NCBI GenBank assembly: GCA_028277745.1
Contig: JANQFR010000010.1
Coordinates: 1-64,000 of the forward strand
Source: Phycisphaeraceae bacterium
GTDB lineage: Bacteria > Planctomycetota > Phycisphaerae > Phycisphaerales > Phycisphaeraceae
Reading direction: 5' to 3'
Length of the DNA: 64,000 nucleotides
Below, piece by piece: positions 26,758 to 35,578 of this stretch (positions are counted from its first letter, which is position 1; the number at the start of each line of letters is the position of its first letter). Under the pieces are notes generated by a model. It worked only from the letters and a program-made list of their open reading frames with translations. It was not told where the DNA came from and ran no database searches. The position numbers and the translations under genes are program-made.

Positions 26758-27828
26758 ATGGCGAAATATCAAGATCTTGCGAATCAGATCGGAGAACGTA
26801 TCCGGCACGGCGACTACCAGCTTCGTGGCTTCCCGTCGCACAGCGGCCTGGTCAGCGAACTTGGCGTCAACCCGCGCACCGTCAAGCGGGCGCTGACCAG
26901 TCTCGTCGAGCGAGGTGTCCTGGTCCGCAACAAGAACGGCCGGTTCGCCTTGCCCGATCGGCGGTGCAAGGCCAAGAACCTCGGCATGCTCATGCCCGCG
27001 TGGTCGTCGGACGTCATGACCCGCTGGTATCGCCAGATCGAGCACGGCTGCCGTTCCCGTGGGTGGTCTTTCCGGGCCGTGATGTACACGCACTGGCATG
27101 ACCCGGCGATAACAGAGGGCTTGCGTCAGTTGGATGGGCTGTTCGCCCTCCCCTTGGGCGACGACATCCCGGTGGCTCTGCTCGAGCAGTTCGCTGACGC
27201 CCGGGCTCGCACCATCGTGCTCGAACAGGACGTCTCGGCTCACGGCGTGCCCTGCCTGCGCAACGACAACCCCGCATCCGTTCAGATGCTGATCAACCAC
27301 CTGCGGCAACGCGGGGTGGCCCGCGTGCATTGCCTCAACGCCCAACCGCGCAACGCGGTCATCCGCGAACGGATCGCCGCGTGGCGCCTGTGGTCAGCGG
27401 CCCACGGTGTGCTGGGCGAACTCCAAGACGAGCCGGTCCCACTCTATGAACCCCAGGCGCCTGCCGCACGGGACCTCGCGCTCGACATGCTCGAACACAT
27501 CGTCCAACCCGGCGAGGCGATCCTGGTGACCACCGGGCTTGCCGCGCTCGGTGTGCTGCGCGCCGCGATCGATCGCGGCCGTCGGCCCGGACACGATCTC
27601 CCCGTCTGCGCCGTCGAGGACTCCGGCGGTGACGCCTCGCTGTTCAACCCATCGCTGACCTGCCTCGTCGCCCCGGACGTCGAACCGTTGCTCCGGGTCG
27701 CGCTCGATTACATCGACGGCGGCGACTGGGTAGAGACTCAATTGCTACAACCGCCCGCCATGGCTCTTACGATCGGCGAATCCACCGGCGGGCCGACCGA
27801 CGCTCACATCTTTTCAAAGGAGAACTGA
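26758..27828 (+). CDS. GntR-type regulator with LacI-like sensor domain
   Basis: A 356-residue regulator. Residues 1-68 form a GntR winged helix (YQDLANQIGERIRHGDYQ, SELGVNPRTVKRALTSLVER), and the rest is a degenerate periplasmic-binding fold (NLGMLMPAWSSDVMTRWYRQ, NDNPASVQMLINHLRQRGVARVH, ILVTTGLAALGVLRAA). It is only distantly like the regulator at 15461. The SD sequence of the next gene lies inside its last codons, so it is co-transcribed with the PEP-CTERM and pseudopilin genes. It is divergent from the giant glycosidase at 22271-26587, which makes it the likely controller of that enzyme. No strong SD precedes its ATG. Confidence 0.85.
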   Translation: MAKYQDLANQIGERIRHGDYQLRGFPSHSGLVSELGVNPRTVKRALTSLVERGVLVRNKNGRFALPDRRCKAKNLGMLMPAWSSDVMTRWYRQIEHGCRSRGWSFRAVMYTHWHDPAITEGLRQLDGLFALPLGDDIPVALLEQFADARARTIVLEQDVSAHGVPCLRNDNPASVQMLINHLRQRGVARVHCLNAQPRNAVIRERIAAWRLWSAAHGVLGELQDEPVPLYEPQAPAARDLALDMLEHIVQPGEAILVTTGLAALGVLRAAIDRGRRPGHDLPVCAVEDSGGDASLFNPSLTCLVAPDVEPLLRVALDYIDGGDWVETQLLQPPAMALTIGESTGGPTDAHIFSKEN

Positions 27829-27831
27829 ATC

Positions 27832-28707
27832 ATGTTAATGGCCCGACGATTCTCGATTTGCCTCACTCCCCTGCTTGCGGCCGCTCTCCTGGGGCCCGCC
27901 GCCGCGCACGCCAGCCTTGTGGCCTACGAGGGCTTTGAGTCTTACGCGCTGAACGCTACGGTCGAGGGCTTTGGGTCCGCGTCCGACCCCGGTTGGCAGG
28001 GCGCGTGGGGCGACATCGCCGGTTCGCCGCAGGACGTTACGATCGTAGACGCCGGGCTCAGCTACAGCGGCGGGACCGTCGTCGTCGATGGCGGGGACCG
28101 TGCCGTCCGTATCAGCGACAGCCTGGACGCCGTGTTGTTACGGGAGTTCGACAATGTCTCCGGCGGCGAGGTCTGGTTCAGCTTCCTTTACCAGCAAGGA
28201 ACCGGCTCAGACTCCCAGGATTTCATCAATTTCTGGGTCAGTCACGACGGCGACCGTAACAACTCCGGCGGCATCGGTGACCATAGCACGAGCAACCGCC
28301 AGTTCTCTGTCCGCATCCGCAGCGCTTCGGACAAGTCTCCCGGTGTGGCCGGAACCTCGCCCGTCAAGGGACAGACCTACTTTCTGGTCGGCCGCTTCAC
28401 CACCGAGGGCTCAACAGGTCCCGCCGGCGAATTCGACCAGCTCGAGATGTGGATCAATCCCACTTCCGCTGATCTGAACGCTGGCAATCGGGATGTCATT
28501 TCCGATCAGCGTTCCGTAACGAATGGCCCAATATCCTTCTTTGGTATCCGCTCTGTCGGCATCACCTCCGAGGATCAACACTTTTTCGATGAACTGCGGA
28601 TCGGCGCCGACGCCGCCTCCGTCGTCCCGATCCCCGAAGCCGGTTCGCTTATCCTGATCGGAGTCGGCAGCGTCGTCCTGCTCAGGCGGGAAAGAACCTA
28701 CACATGA
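27832..28707 (+). CDS. PEP-CTERM surface protein, function unknown
   Basis: A 291-residue secreted protein with signal peptide (cleavage near AHA-SL), a beta-rich body (VAYEGFESYALNATVEG, WFSFLYQQGTGSDSQDFINF, FDQLEMWINPT) resembling concanavalin-like lectin folds, and the C-terminal signal PIPEAGSLILIGVGSVVLLRRE, a PEP-CTERM variant with PEA for PEP. AAGGAG at 27817-27822 precedes the ATG by 9 bases and lies in the end of the GntR gene. Its stop overlaps the start of the pseudopilin gene as ATGA, so regulator, PEP-CTERM protein and pseudopilin form one translationally coupled operon. Confidence 0.87.
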   Translation: MLMARRFSICLTPLLAAALLGPAAAHASLVAYEGFESYALNATVEGFGSASDPGWQGAWGDIAGSPQDVTIVDAGLSYSGGTVVVDGGDRAVRISDSLDAVLLREFDNVSGGEVWFSFLYQQGTGSDSQDFINFWVSHDGDRNNSGGIGDHSTSNRQFSVRIRSASDKSPGVAGTSPVKGQTYFLVGRFTTEGSTGPAGEFDQLEMWINPTSADLNAGNRDVISDQRSVTNGPISFFGIRSVGITSEDQHFFDELRIGADAASVVPIPEAGSLILIGVGSVVLLRRERTYT

Positions 28708-29510
28708 AAAGCATCACGATTCGGGTCACGACCATGACTTCGCGGCATCATGGCGGCGCAGGCTTCACGCTGGTTGAGTTGATTGTGGTGATGGCGATAA
28801 TCGCACTGCTGATGGCGTTACTGTTGCCGACGTTGAAGGCGGCCCGTCAAGCCGCCGCCGCCGCGGTCTGTATGAGCGGTGTTCGGCAGACGCATTTGAT
28901 CATGATGACTTACTTCGCCGACTTCGGCGGCGTGATTCCTCAAGGTGCGTCGCAAGGTCTTGTCAACGGCACATGGCAAAGGGATTACTGGTATGAATTT
29001 TACGACAAGGGCCAGTACTTCTCCGTCCACAATGACAGTCTGCATTGCCCCAATGTCGAGGCCGGAAGATACGGCGTGTTCCGCAGCCACTCAACACAGC
29101 TGTTGAGCGGTGAGGTGAAGTTGTATCCTTACGGACTGCAAAGCGGTGTGAACACCTACGTGTTCTACAGCTTCCAGCTCGATCATTTAGCCCAACCCTC
29201 GACCTACAACATGGCGGCCGACACGGCGACCCGGGATGGGGGTACGACACTGCCCTTGACTTTCCCGGTGAAACTCGGGGGCCCGGTGTACCACTCGTTC
29301 TCGCGATACAACAGCGGCGGCCAGAAACACCAGATATGGCTGGCGCATCAGGGCCGAGCAAACATCGCTTTCGCCGACGGGCACGCCGTCGGCGCCGATG
29401 TCGATCAACTGCTCGCCGTCGGCAATTACAATCCCTCGCCCGTTTTGGATTACCACGGCATCGACGCATGGTGGGACGAGGATGGACAGGTCGTGAACAT
29501 GTTCCCGTAG
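28704..29510 (+). CDS. Pseudopilin-like protein with prepilin N-terminus and H-X9-DG motif
   Basis: A 268-residue paralogue of the protein at 5900-6733. The leader ends GGAG at residues 17-20, followed by FTLVELIVVMAIIALLMALL, a canonical prepilin peptidase site and transmembrane helix. His215 and Asp225-Gly226 form the H-X9-DG motif (HQGRANIAFADGHA). It starts inside the stop codon of the PEP-CTERM gene (ATGA overlap). The shared neighbourhood (sugar regulator, PEP-CTERM, giant GH-A) in both loci suggests that the pseudopilin works with these products at the envelope. The family has no proven function. Confidence 0.9.
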   Translation: MKSITIRVTTMTSRHHGGAGFTLVELIVVMAIIALLMALLLPTLKAARQAAAAAVCMSGVRQTHLIMMTYFADFGGVIPQGASQGLVNGTWQRDYWYEFYDKGQYFSVHNDSLHCPNVEAGRYGVFRSHSTQLLSGEVKLYPYGLQSGVNTYVFYSFQLDHLAQPSTYNMAADTATRDGGTTLPLTFPVKLGGPVYHSFSRYNSGGQKHQIWLAHQGRANIAFADGHAVGADVDQLLAVGNYNPSPVLDYHGIDAWWDEDGQVVNMFP

Positions 29511-29565
29511 AAAGGCAGCCGGAACGCGGAACCGGTTCCCCCGCCGGGTTAGTCACGGGGCGGGC

Positions 29566-30150
29566 TCACGGCGCCGCGGCGTGGCGTCGCCATCGGATCA
29601 ACGCCAGCCCGCCCAGGCCAAGCAGCACCAATGAACTGGGCTCGGGGACCGCCGGGTAGAACGTGATCCAGAAGGACCCCTTGTCAGACGCTTGCTGGAT
29701 ATTGATCTCCCCGCTCACCGACAGGGTCTCGCCCGCCGCAACCGGAGCCGCAAAACCGATATCCCAAACGCCATTCGAACCGGTGAACACGCTATTGGCG
29801 ATGGAATGACTGGACGAGCCCATAGTTGAGACATCAAACCCGGGGACGCCTGAATTTTCATTGTCGGCCAGCTCGAAGTGGAAACCGGTCCATGCCTGCC
29901 CCGTGTTGTTCAATAAGTCTGCAGAGAAGTCGTAGGTGTTGAACTCGCCAACACTTTGATCCCATGTGACCCAGACCGTGACCGAGCCCAGGCCCGGCAA
30001 GCTGCCCGAGAAGGATACCTCGCTATCGAAACTCGACTCTTCATCTTTGAAGCTGTTGATCGTGCCCGAAGACACCCCAAAGAACGCGGCCTGCGCCGGG
30101 GCGGCGCCCAGCGCCGCAAGAACTGCGATCCCACATAGAAAACCTTTCAC
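29566..30150 (-). CDS. PEP-CTERM surface protein, function unknown
   Basis: A 194-residue secreted protein if the GTG at 30150 is used: this start gives a clean signal peptide (VKGFLCGIAVLAALGAAPAQA), whereas the frame further upstream has no protein character. No good SD is visible, so the start is uncertain. The body is beta-rich (SVTVWVTWDQSVGEFNTYDF, WTGFHFELADNENSG). The C-terminus VPEPSSLVLLGLGGLALIRWRR is a full PEP-CTERM signal. It converges with the pseudopilin gene across 55 bases that contain the 12-base palindrome GGAACCGGTTCC (29528-29539), and is the last gene of the PEP-CTERM island. Confidence 0.8.
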   Translation of the reverse strand: MKGFLCGIAVLAALGAAPAQAAFFGVSSGTINSFKDEESSFDSEVSFSGSLPGLGSVTVWVTWDQSVGEFNTYDFSADLLNNTGQAWTGFHFELADNENSGVPGFDVSTMGSSSHSIANSVFTGSNGVWDIGFAAPVAAGETLSVSGEINIQQASDKGSFWITFYPAVPEPSSLVLLGLGGLALIRWRRHAAAP

Positions 30151-30296
30151 GAGCGGTTGGCTTTCGGTACGGGTGTCGTGAGCATCGATAGCCTCCGGGG
30201 AGCAACGCCGGTAGCGACGGCGATGCAGAACAAAGACGTCACCGATCCGGTCATGGTCATTCGTCTCTCTCTGAAAAGCGTGAGCAAAGCAACGGA

Positions 30297-33200
30297 TCAA
30301 GCGGAAGCCGAGCGATCTGCAGCGGGGCGGCTGCGCCGACGCCCGAGCAGGCACAGCCCGCCCAACCCCAACAGCACCAGCGACGCGGGCTCGGGGATGA
30401 CGGTCGCGGTCAGCGCGGTGCCGCTGAAGTTGGGGTCGTTGTAGTCGATGAAGAAATCGACGCCACCGAAGTTGATGATGCTGTCGTCGCCGACGTTGTC
30501 GAAGACCTGGTTGGTGGGGTAGCCGTTGGCGCCCCTCGTTTCGTAGTCGATCAGCACGAACGTGTCGCCGAACTCGAAAGTGGCGGTGTCGTCGAGGTCG
30601 AGCAGCAGATCGCGCGTACCGTCGCGGAAGCTGATGTCGGTGACATCGATCAGGCCGTTGAGCGGGTCGCCGCTGGCGTCTTCGGTCAGCTGGAAGGTGA
30701 CGTCGGCGTGGGCGGCGGACAGGGTGGTGACGATGAATCGACGGGCCTCGATGGTGGCGTCGGCGCCGACGGTGAGCGAGCCGTCATTGCGGTAGGCGAT
30801 GAAGAGCCCGTCTTCGATGTCGAGCGTGCCGTCGGTGATGGTGATCTCGCTGCTGGAGCCTGAGCCGAGGGTGGCGAAGAGGTCGTCCTCGATGTTGACG
30901 GTCCCGCCGTTGGTGATGTTAAGGACGCCGTGCCCGTCGCCGCTGCCGAGCATCAGGTCGCCGGCGCCGTTGCCGGTCGAGTCGCCGGTGACGGTCTGGA
31001 CGATGTTGAGCGTCGAGCCGACGCCGTCGACGTTGATGACGCCGGTGGCGCTGCCGTCGTCGGCGTTGGTGCCGACGTCGGTCCGGCCGAGGGTGACGAT
31101 GCCGCCGGTGTTGATGTTGAATTCGCCGTTGCCGTTGGTCTGAAAGCCGATGAAGGTGCGGAACGGGTCCGCGCCGTTGTTGGCAAACGCGAAGGTCGCC
31201 CCGCCCGTGACGTTGACGATGCCTTTCTGGTTGGGCTGGCTGCCGATGAAGAAGCGGCGGTCGGTGGTCGGGGCGAGGATGCGGAAAGTCGCGCCGTCCT
31301 TGACGTTGAGCACGCCCGCGGTAGAGCCGTTGAGGAAGATCGAGTCGTTGGCCTCGAAGAGCGTGCCGACGCCGGTGACCGTGATGTCGCTGTTGCCGGT
31401 GACGCTGACGTCGTTGGCGACCTTGACCGTGGCCCCGTTGGAAGCAAGGAACGAGGAGCCGTTGCCTGTGACACGGAGGAACTCCGTGTTGCTGATGCTC
31501 GCGCTGGAGCCGGTGACCTCCAGCGTGCCGGCGGCGACGGTGGTGATGCCGGAGTAGGTGTTGGCGCGGGTGAGCCTGAAGTTGCTGGCGGAGCCCGCGG
31601 CATCGACCGTCAGCCCCACGACGCTCGCGGCGCCATCGGCGATCGTGCCGTTGTAACTTATGTTGCCCGTGGCCGTCACCGTCGCATCGCCGCCGTTCGA
31701 TGTCACGAGGCCGAAGCCACCCAGTAGACCAAGCTCGGCATCGAAGCCATTCAGGTCGAGCGTGCCATCGACAATTGCCTGTCGCGACCCGGTGGTTGCA
31801 GCGGCTTCGTTGCCAAAAACCAGGGTCGCCTTGTCCGCGACAACAATCCCATGTCCGCCAGTTAAAGTCACGTTTGTGGGTGTGAGGATGAAGTTCGATG
31901 CTGTGGTCCCGTTGCCGAAGATCAGACCGTTGGTTAACTGAAAGACGCTGCTGTTCAGATTGATCGTGTTCGCGCCGGATGTCGTCAGGCGGCCCCTGGT
32001 GCCGACAAAAGCGTTTGTCAGTGTCAGATCGCTTTCGAAGTTCAGCGTGCCACTTGAAGCATTACCCCCACTTAACTCGACCGAGGCTGAGCCCAGATTA
32101 TTTGGTGACGTAACCGAGACCGTACCCGCGCTGATATTGACAAACCCGGTATAGCCAGACGCCACGTTGTTCCCGGTCAGGCGAAGCGTGCCGCGGCCCG
32201 TTTTGGTGAGTCCCCCGCTCCCCGTGAGGGCGCCGCCGAACGTGGTCGACGTGTTGTTGGCGACGTCCACCGTGAGGGTGTTCGCGCCCAGGGCCACAGT
32301 CCCGCTGCCGGATAGCGATCCGATGGTTTCGCTGCTGGCGAGGCTGAGCGTGCCGTTGGCGACGACGGCGCCCCCGTCGCGAATCGCGTTGCCGCCGCTG
32401 ACGGTCAGCGTGCCGCTGGTGATCGTGGTGAGGCCGGTGTAGGTGTTGGCGCCGGAGAGGGTCTGGGTGCCGGTCCCGCTGTTGACGGTGACGCCGCCGG
32501 TGCCGCTGATGACGCCACTGAAGGTCGAGGCGCCCGAGCCCGCGAGCGTGAGGGTGTTCGCGCCGAGGGTCACGCCGCCGCTGCCGGATAGCGATCCGAT
32601 GGTCTCGCTGCTGGCGAGGCTGAACGTGCCGTTGGTGACGACCGTGCTCGCGTCGCCGATCGCGCCGCCGCCGCTGGCCGAGAGCGTGCCGGAGGTGATC
32701 GTGGTGAGGCCGGAGTAGGTGTTGACGCTGGCGCCGAGCGTGCTGTTGAGGGTGTAGGTGTTGGCGCTGCCAACGTCGAAGGTCAGGCCGCCGGAGCCGG
32801 AGATAGCGCCGCTGTAACTGCCGGCCTCGGTGATGGTCAGGGTGCCGGTGTTGAGGAAGACGTCGCCGGCGCCGCTGAGCCCGCCGATGGTGTCGTCGGT
32901 GACGACTTCGAGGGTGGCGTTGGCGCCGACGGCGACGTCGGCGGTGTTGGCCAGGGTGTTGCCGCCGGCGTTGGCCAGCCGCAGCGTGTGGGTTCCGCCG
33001 AGGGTGGTGGCGCCGGTGTAGGTGTTGGCGCCGGAGAGGGTTTGCGTGCCCGAGCCGTTGAGGGTGAGGGCGCCGGCGCCGGAGATGACGCCGCCGAAGG
33101 TGGTGGTGCTTGAGCCGGCGATGGTGAGGGTGTTCGCGCCCAGGGTGACACTGCCGGTGCCGGCGAGCGACCCGATGGTCTCGCTGCTGGCGAGGTTGAG

Positions 33201-35543
33201 CGTGCCGTTGGCGATGACGGCGCCGGCGTCGTTGATCGCGCTGCCGCCGCTGACGGAAAGCGTGCTGGCGCCGCCGATGGTGGTGGGGCCGATGTAGGCG
33301 TTAACACCGCTGAGGGTCTGGGTACCCGAGCCGCTGAGCGTGAGTCCGCCGGAGCCGCCGATGCGGCCGCTGAAGGTCGTGGTGTCTGAGCCCGCGATCG
33401 TGAGGATGGTGCTCGCGCTCGTCATGGTGACGCTGCCGCTGCCGGCCAGCGATCCGATGGCTTCGCCGTCTGCCAGAAGGAGAAGGCCGTTGCTGTCGAT
33501 GACCACCGCGCCCGCGTCGTTGATCGCGCTGCCGCCGCCGACGGTCAGCGTGCCGGAGGTGATCGTGGTGGGGCCGGTGTAGGTGTTGGCGCCGGTGAAC
33601 CTTTGGTTGATGAACGCATTCCCGGGGGCGGCCCCGTCGTTGATGGTGACGCCGCCGGTGCCGCTGATGGCGCCGCTGAAGGTCGTGCTGTCCGAATCCG
33701 TGATCGTGAGGGTGTTTGCGCCCAGGGTCACGCTGCCGCTGCCGGCCAGCGATCCGATGGTCTCGCTGCTGGCGAGGTTGAACGTGCCGTTGGCGACGAC
33801 CGCGCCCGAGTTGCGAATCGCGCTGCCGCCGCTGGCGGTCAGCGTGCCGGCGGTGATCGTGGTGGGGCCGGTGTAGGTGTTGGCGCCGGAGAGGGTCTGG
33901 TTGCCGGTCCCGCTGTTGACGGTGACGCCGCCGGTGCCGGAGATGACGCCGCCGAAGTTCGTGCTGCCCGAGCCCGCGATCGTGAGGGTGTTCGCGCCCA
34001 GGACCACGCTGCCGCTGCCGGCCAGGTTGCCGATGGTCTCGTTGCCGGCGAGGCTGAAGATGCCGTTGGCGATGACCGTGCCTGAGTCGTTGATCGCGCT
34101 GCCGCCGCTGACGGTCAGTATGCCGGAGGTGATCGTGGTGGGGCCGGTGTAGGTGTTGGCGCCGGAGAGGGTCTGGTTGCCGATCCCGCTGTTGATGGTG
34201 AGGCCGCCGGAGCCGCTGATCGCGCCGCTGAAGTTCGCGCTGCCCAAGCCGGCGATCGTGAGGGTGTTCGCGCCCAGGGTCACGTTGCCGCTGCCGGCCA
34301 GGTTGCCGATGGTCTCGTTGCTGGCGAGGTTGAACGTGCCGTTGGCGATGACCGCGCCCGAGTCGTTGATCGCGCTGCCGCCGCTGACGGAGAGCGTGCC
34401 GGCGGTGATCGTGGTGGGGCCGGTGTAGGTGTTGGCGCCGGAGAACGTCTGCGTGCCTGATCCGTTGATCGTGACCCCGGCGTTGCCGAAGCCGCTGATG
34501 TCGCCGCTGAAGGTCGTGCTGCCGGTGTTCGCGATCGTCAGCCTGTTCAAGCTCAGTGAGACATCGCCGCTGCCGGCCAGCGATCCGATGATTTCACCGC
34601 TCCCCAAAAAGAGTTCACCATTGCTGCCGACGACCACCGCGCCCGAGTTGCTGATCGCGCTGCCGCCGCTGACCTGCAGCGTGCCGGCGTTGATCGTGGT
34701 GACGCCGCTATACGTGTTGGCCCCCGTGAGCGCGAGAGTGCCGCTGCCCGCCTTGGTCAGGGACCCGTTGCCCTGGATGGACCCGGAGAAAGTGCTGTTG
34801 ACGCCGTCGCCGCCGGTGGTCAGGGCGCTGCCGCTGTTCAGTTGCAGGATGCCCGAGCCGGACAACGCGTTGTTGACCTGGAACGTGCCGCCGGTGGTGG
34901 TGAACGTGCCCGCGCTGATCGACAGGCTGTTGACCTGGCCGCCGCCGGTAAGGTTGACCGTGCCGGCGCCGGTTTTGATCAGCGTCTGCGTGCCGGCGCT
35001 CAGCTCGCCGGCGAGGGTGAGCGTGCTGCCGGAGGCGACGCTCCAGTCGCCCTGGGCGAGCAGGGTGATGTCGCTGTTGATCCGGGCGTTGCCGTCCAGG
35101 ACGGTGATGTCGCCGTTGACCAGCGACAGCGTGTTCGCGCCGGAGGACGCGTCCAGGTCGATCAGGTAATTCAGGTTGTTCAGGCTGGGATCGTTGCTCG
35201 GGTTGGCCATCACGGTGCTGCTGTCGAACGTGATCGACAGGACCGAACGGTCCCCGTTGAGATTGATGCGTCGCCGGGAGCTCGTCGCGGTGTCGTCAAA
35301 CAGGAGGGTGTCGTCCGCGTCGGGGATGCCGCCTCCCGAGCCTACCTGCCAGTTGAAGTCCGTGCCGGAGGAGCCACCGTCGGCGGCATCCCAGTTGGGG
35401 CTGCCGGTGGAGCCGTCCCAGACGAACTCGGCGGTGTGGGCGGGGCCGGCCGACATCGCGGCGGCGAGCAGGGCCGCGGTCGAGGTGCGGATCACCAGGG
35501 GGGGTTGTTTGCGCGAGGGTGTCATTCGTGTCTTGCGGGTCAT
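30297..35543 (-). CDS. Large PEP-CTERM protein with autotransporter-type beta-strand repeats
   Basis: A 1748-residue surface protein. It has a long signal peptide (residues 1-38, ending GPAHTAEF), an N-terminal WDGSTGSPNWDAADGG segment typical of proteins with autotransporter-associated beta-strand repeats (TIGR02601), then nine 92-101 residue repeats (SGANTYTGPTTITAGTL ... ETIGNLAGSGNVTLGANTLTI), a less regular beta-helix region, and the PEP-CTERM signal IPEPASLVLLGLGGLCLLGRRR. No C-terminal beta-barrel is present, so it is not a true autotransporter; anchoring should depend on an exosortase. The ATG at 35543 has GGAGG about 8 bases upstream. A long parallel beta-helix fibre is the likely shape. 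Its DNA repeats are listed separately. Confidence 0.9.
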   Translation of the reverse strand: MTRKTRMTPSRKQPPLVIRTSTAALLAAAMSAGPAHTAEFVWDGSTGSPNWDAADGGSSGTDFNWQVGSGGGIPDADDTLLFDDTATSSRRRINLNGDRSVLSITFDSSTVMANPSNDPSLNNLNYLIDLDASSGANTLSLVNGDITVLDGNARINSDITLLAQGDWSVASGSTLTLAGELSAGTQTLIKTGAGTVNLTGGGQVNSLSISAGTFTTTGGTFQVNNALSGSGILQLNSGSALTTGGDGVNSTFSGSIQGNGSLTKAGSGTLALTGANTYSGVTTINAGTLQVSGGSAISNSGAVVVGSNGELFLGSGEIIGSLAGSGDVSLSLNRLTIANTGSTTFSGDISGFGNAGVTINGSGTQTFSGANTYTGPTTITAGTLSVSGGSAINDSGAVIANGTFNLASNETIGNLAGSGNVTLGANTLTIAGLGSANFSGAISGSGGLTINSGIGNQTLSGANTYTGPTTITSGILTVSGGSAINDSGTVIANGIFSLAGNETIGNLAGSGSVVLGANTLTIAGSGSTNFGGVISGTGGVTVNSGTGNQTLSGANTYTGPTTITAGTLTASGGSAIRNSGAVVANGTFNLASSETIGSLAGSGSVTLGANTLTITDSDSTTFSGAISGTGGVTINDGAAPGNAFINQRFTGANTYTGPTTITSGTLTVGGGSAINDAGAVVIDSNGLLLLADGEAIGSLAGSGSVTMTSASTILTIAGSDTTTFSGRIGGSGGLTLSGSGTQTLSGVNAYIGPTTIGGASTLSVSGGSAINDAGAVIANGTLNLASSETIGSLAGTGSVTLGANTLTIAGSSTTTFGGVISGAGALTLNGSGTQTLSGANTYTGATTLGGTHTLRLANAGGNTLANTADVAVGANATLEVVTDDTIGGLSGAGDVFLNTGTLTITEAGSYSGAISGSGGLTFDVGSANTYTLNSTLGASVNTYSGLTTITSGTLSASGGGAIGDASTVVTNGTFSLASSETIGSLSGSGGVTLGANTLTLAGSGASTFSGVISGTGGVTVNSGTGTQTLSGANTYTGLTTITSGTLTVSGGNAIRDGGAVVANGTLSLASSETIGSLSGSGTVALGANTLTVDVANNTSTTFGGALTGSGGLTKTGRGTLRLTGNNVASGYTGFVNISAGTVSVTSPNNLGSASVELSGGNASSGTLNFESDLTLTNAFVGTRGRLTTSGANTINLNSSVFQLTNGLIFGNGTTASNFILTPTNVTLTGGHGIVVADKATLVFGNEAAATTGSRQAIVDGTLDLNGFDAELGLLGGFGLVTSNGGDATVTATGNISYNGTIADGAASVVGLTVDAAGSASNFRLTRANTYSGITTVAAGTLEVTGSSASISNTEFLRVTGNGSSFLASNGATVKVANDVSVTGNSDITVTGVGTLFEANDSIFLNGSTAGVLNVKDGATFRILAPTTDRRFFIGSQPNQKGIVNVTGGATFAFANNGADPFRTFIGFQTNGNGEFNINTGGIVTLGRTDVGTNADDGSATGVINVDGVGSTLNIVQTVTGDSTGNGAGDLMLGSGDGHGVLNITNGGTVNIEDDLFATLGSGSSSEITITDGTLDIEDGLFIAYRNDGSLTVGADATIEARRFIVTTLSAAHADVTFQLTEDASGDPLNGLIDVTDISFRDGTRDLLLDLDDTATFEFGDTFVLIDYETRGANGYPTNQVFDNVGDDSIINFGGVDFFIDYNDPNFSGTALTATVIPEPASLVLLGLGGLCLLGRRRSRPAADRSASA
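32167..34715 (-). repeat. Nine tandem DNA repeats of about 276 bases inside the beta-helix gene
   Basis: Successive unit boundaries fall near 32167, 32443, 32719, 33022, 33298, 33583, 33877, 34153 and 34429, so five units are exactly 276 bases and the rest about 285-303 with small in-frame insertions. The copies at 33877 and 34153 appear the most alike by eye. All length changes keep the frame, which fits expansion and contraction by recombination under selection for the protein. Confidence 0.85.
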
Positions 35544-35578
35544 GGCAGTCCTCCCATACACATATTGCTCGTGTGGTT

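Noticed and set aside
32167..34715. Regular repeats considered as a CRISPR array
   Set aside because: Units are 276 bases without short conserved repeats and variable spacers, and all encode beta-helix repeats in frame.
30297..35543. Annotation as a true type V autotransporter
   Set aside because: No C-terminal beta-barrel is present; the protein ends in a PEP-CTERM signal, so only the repeat type is shared.
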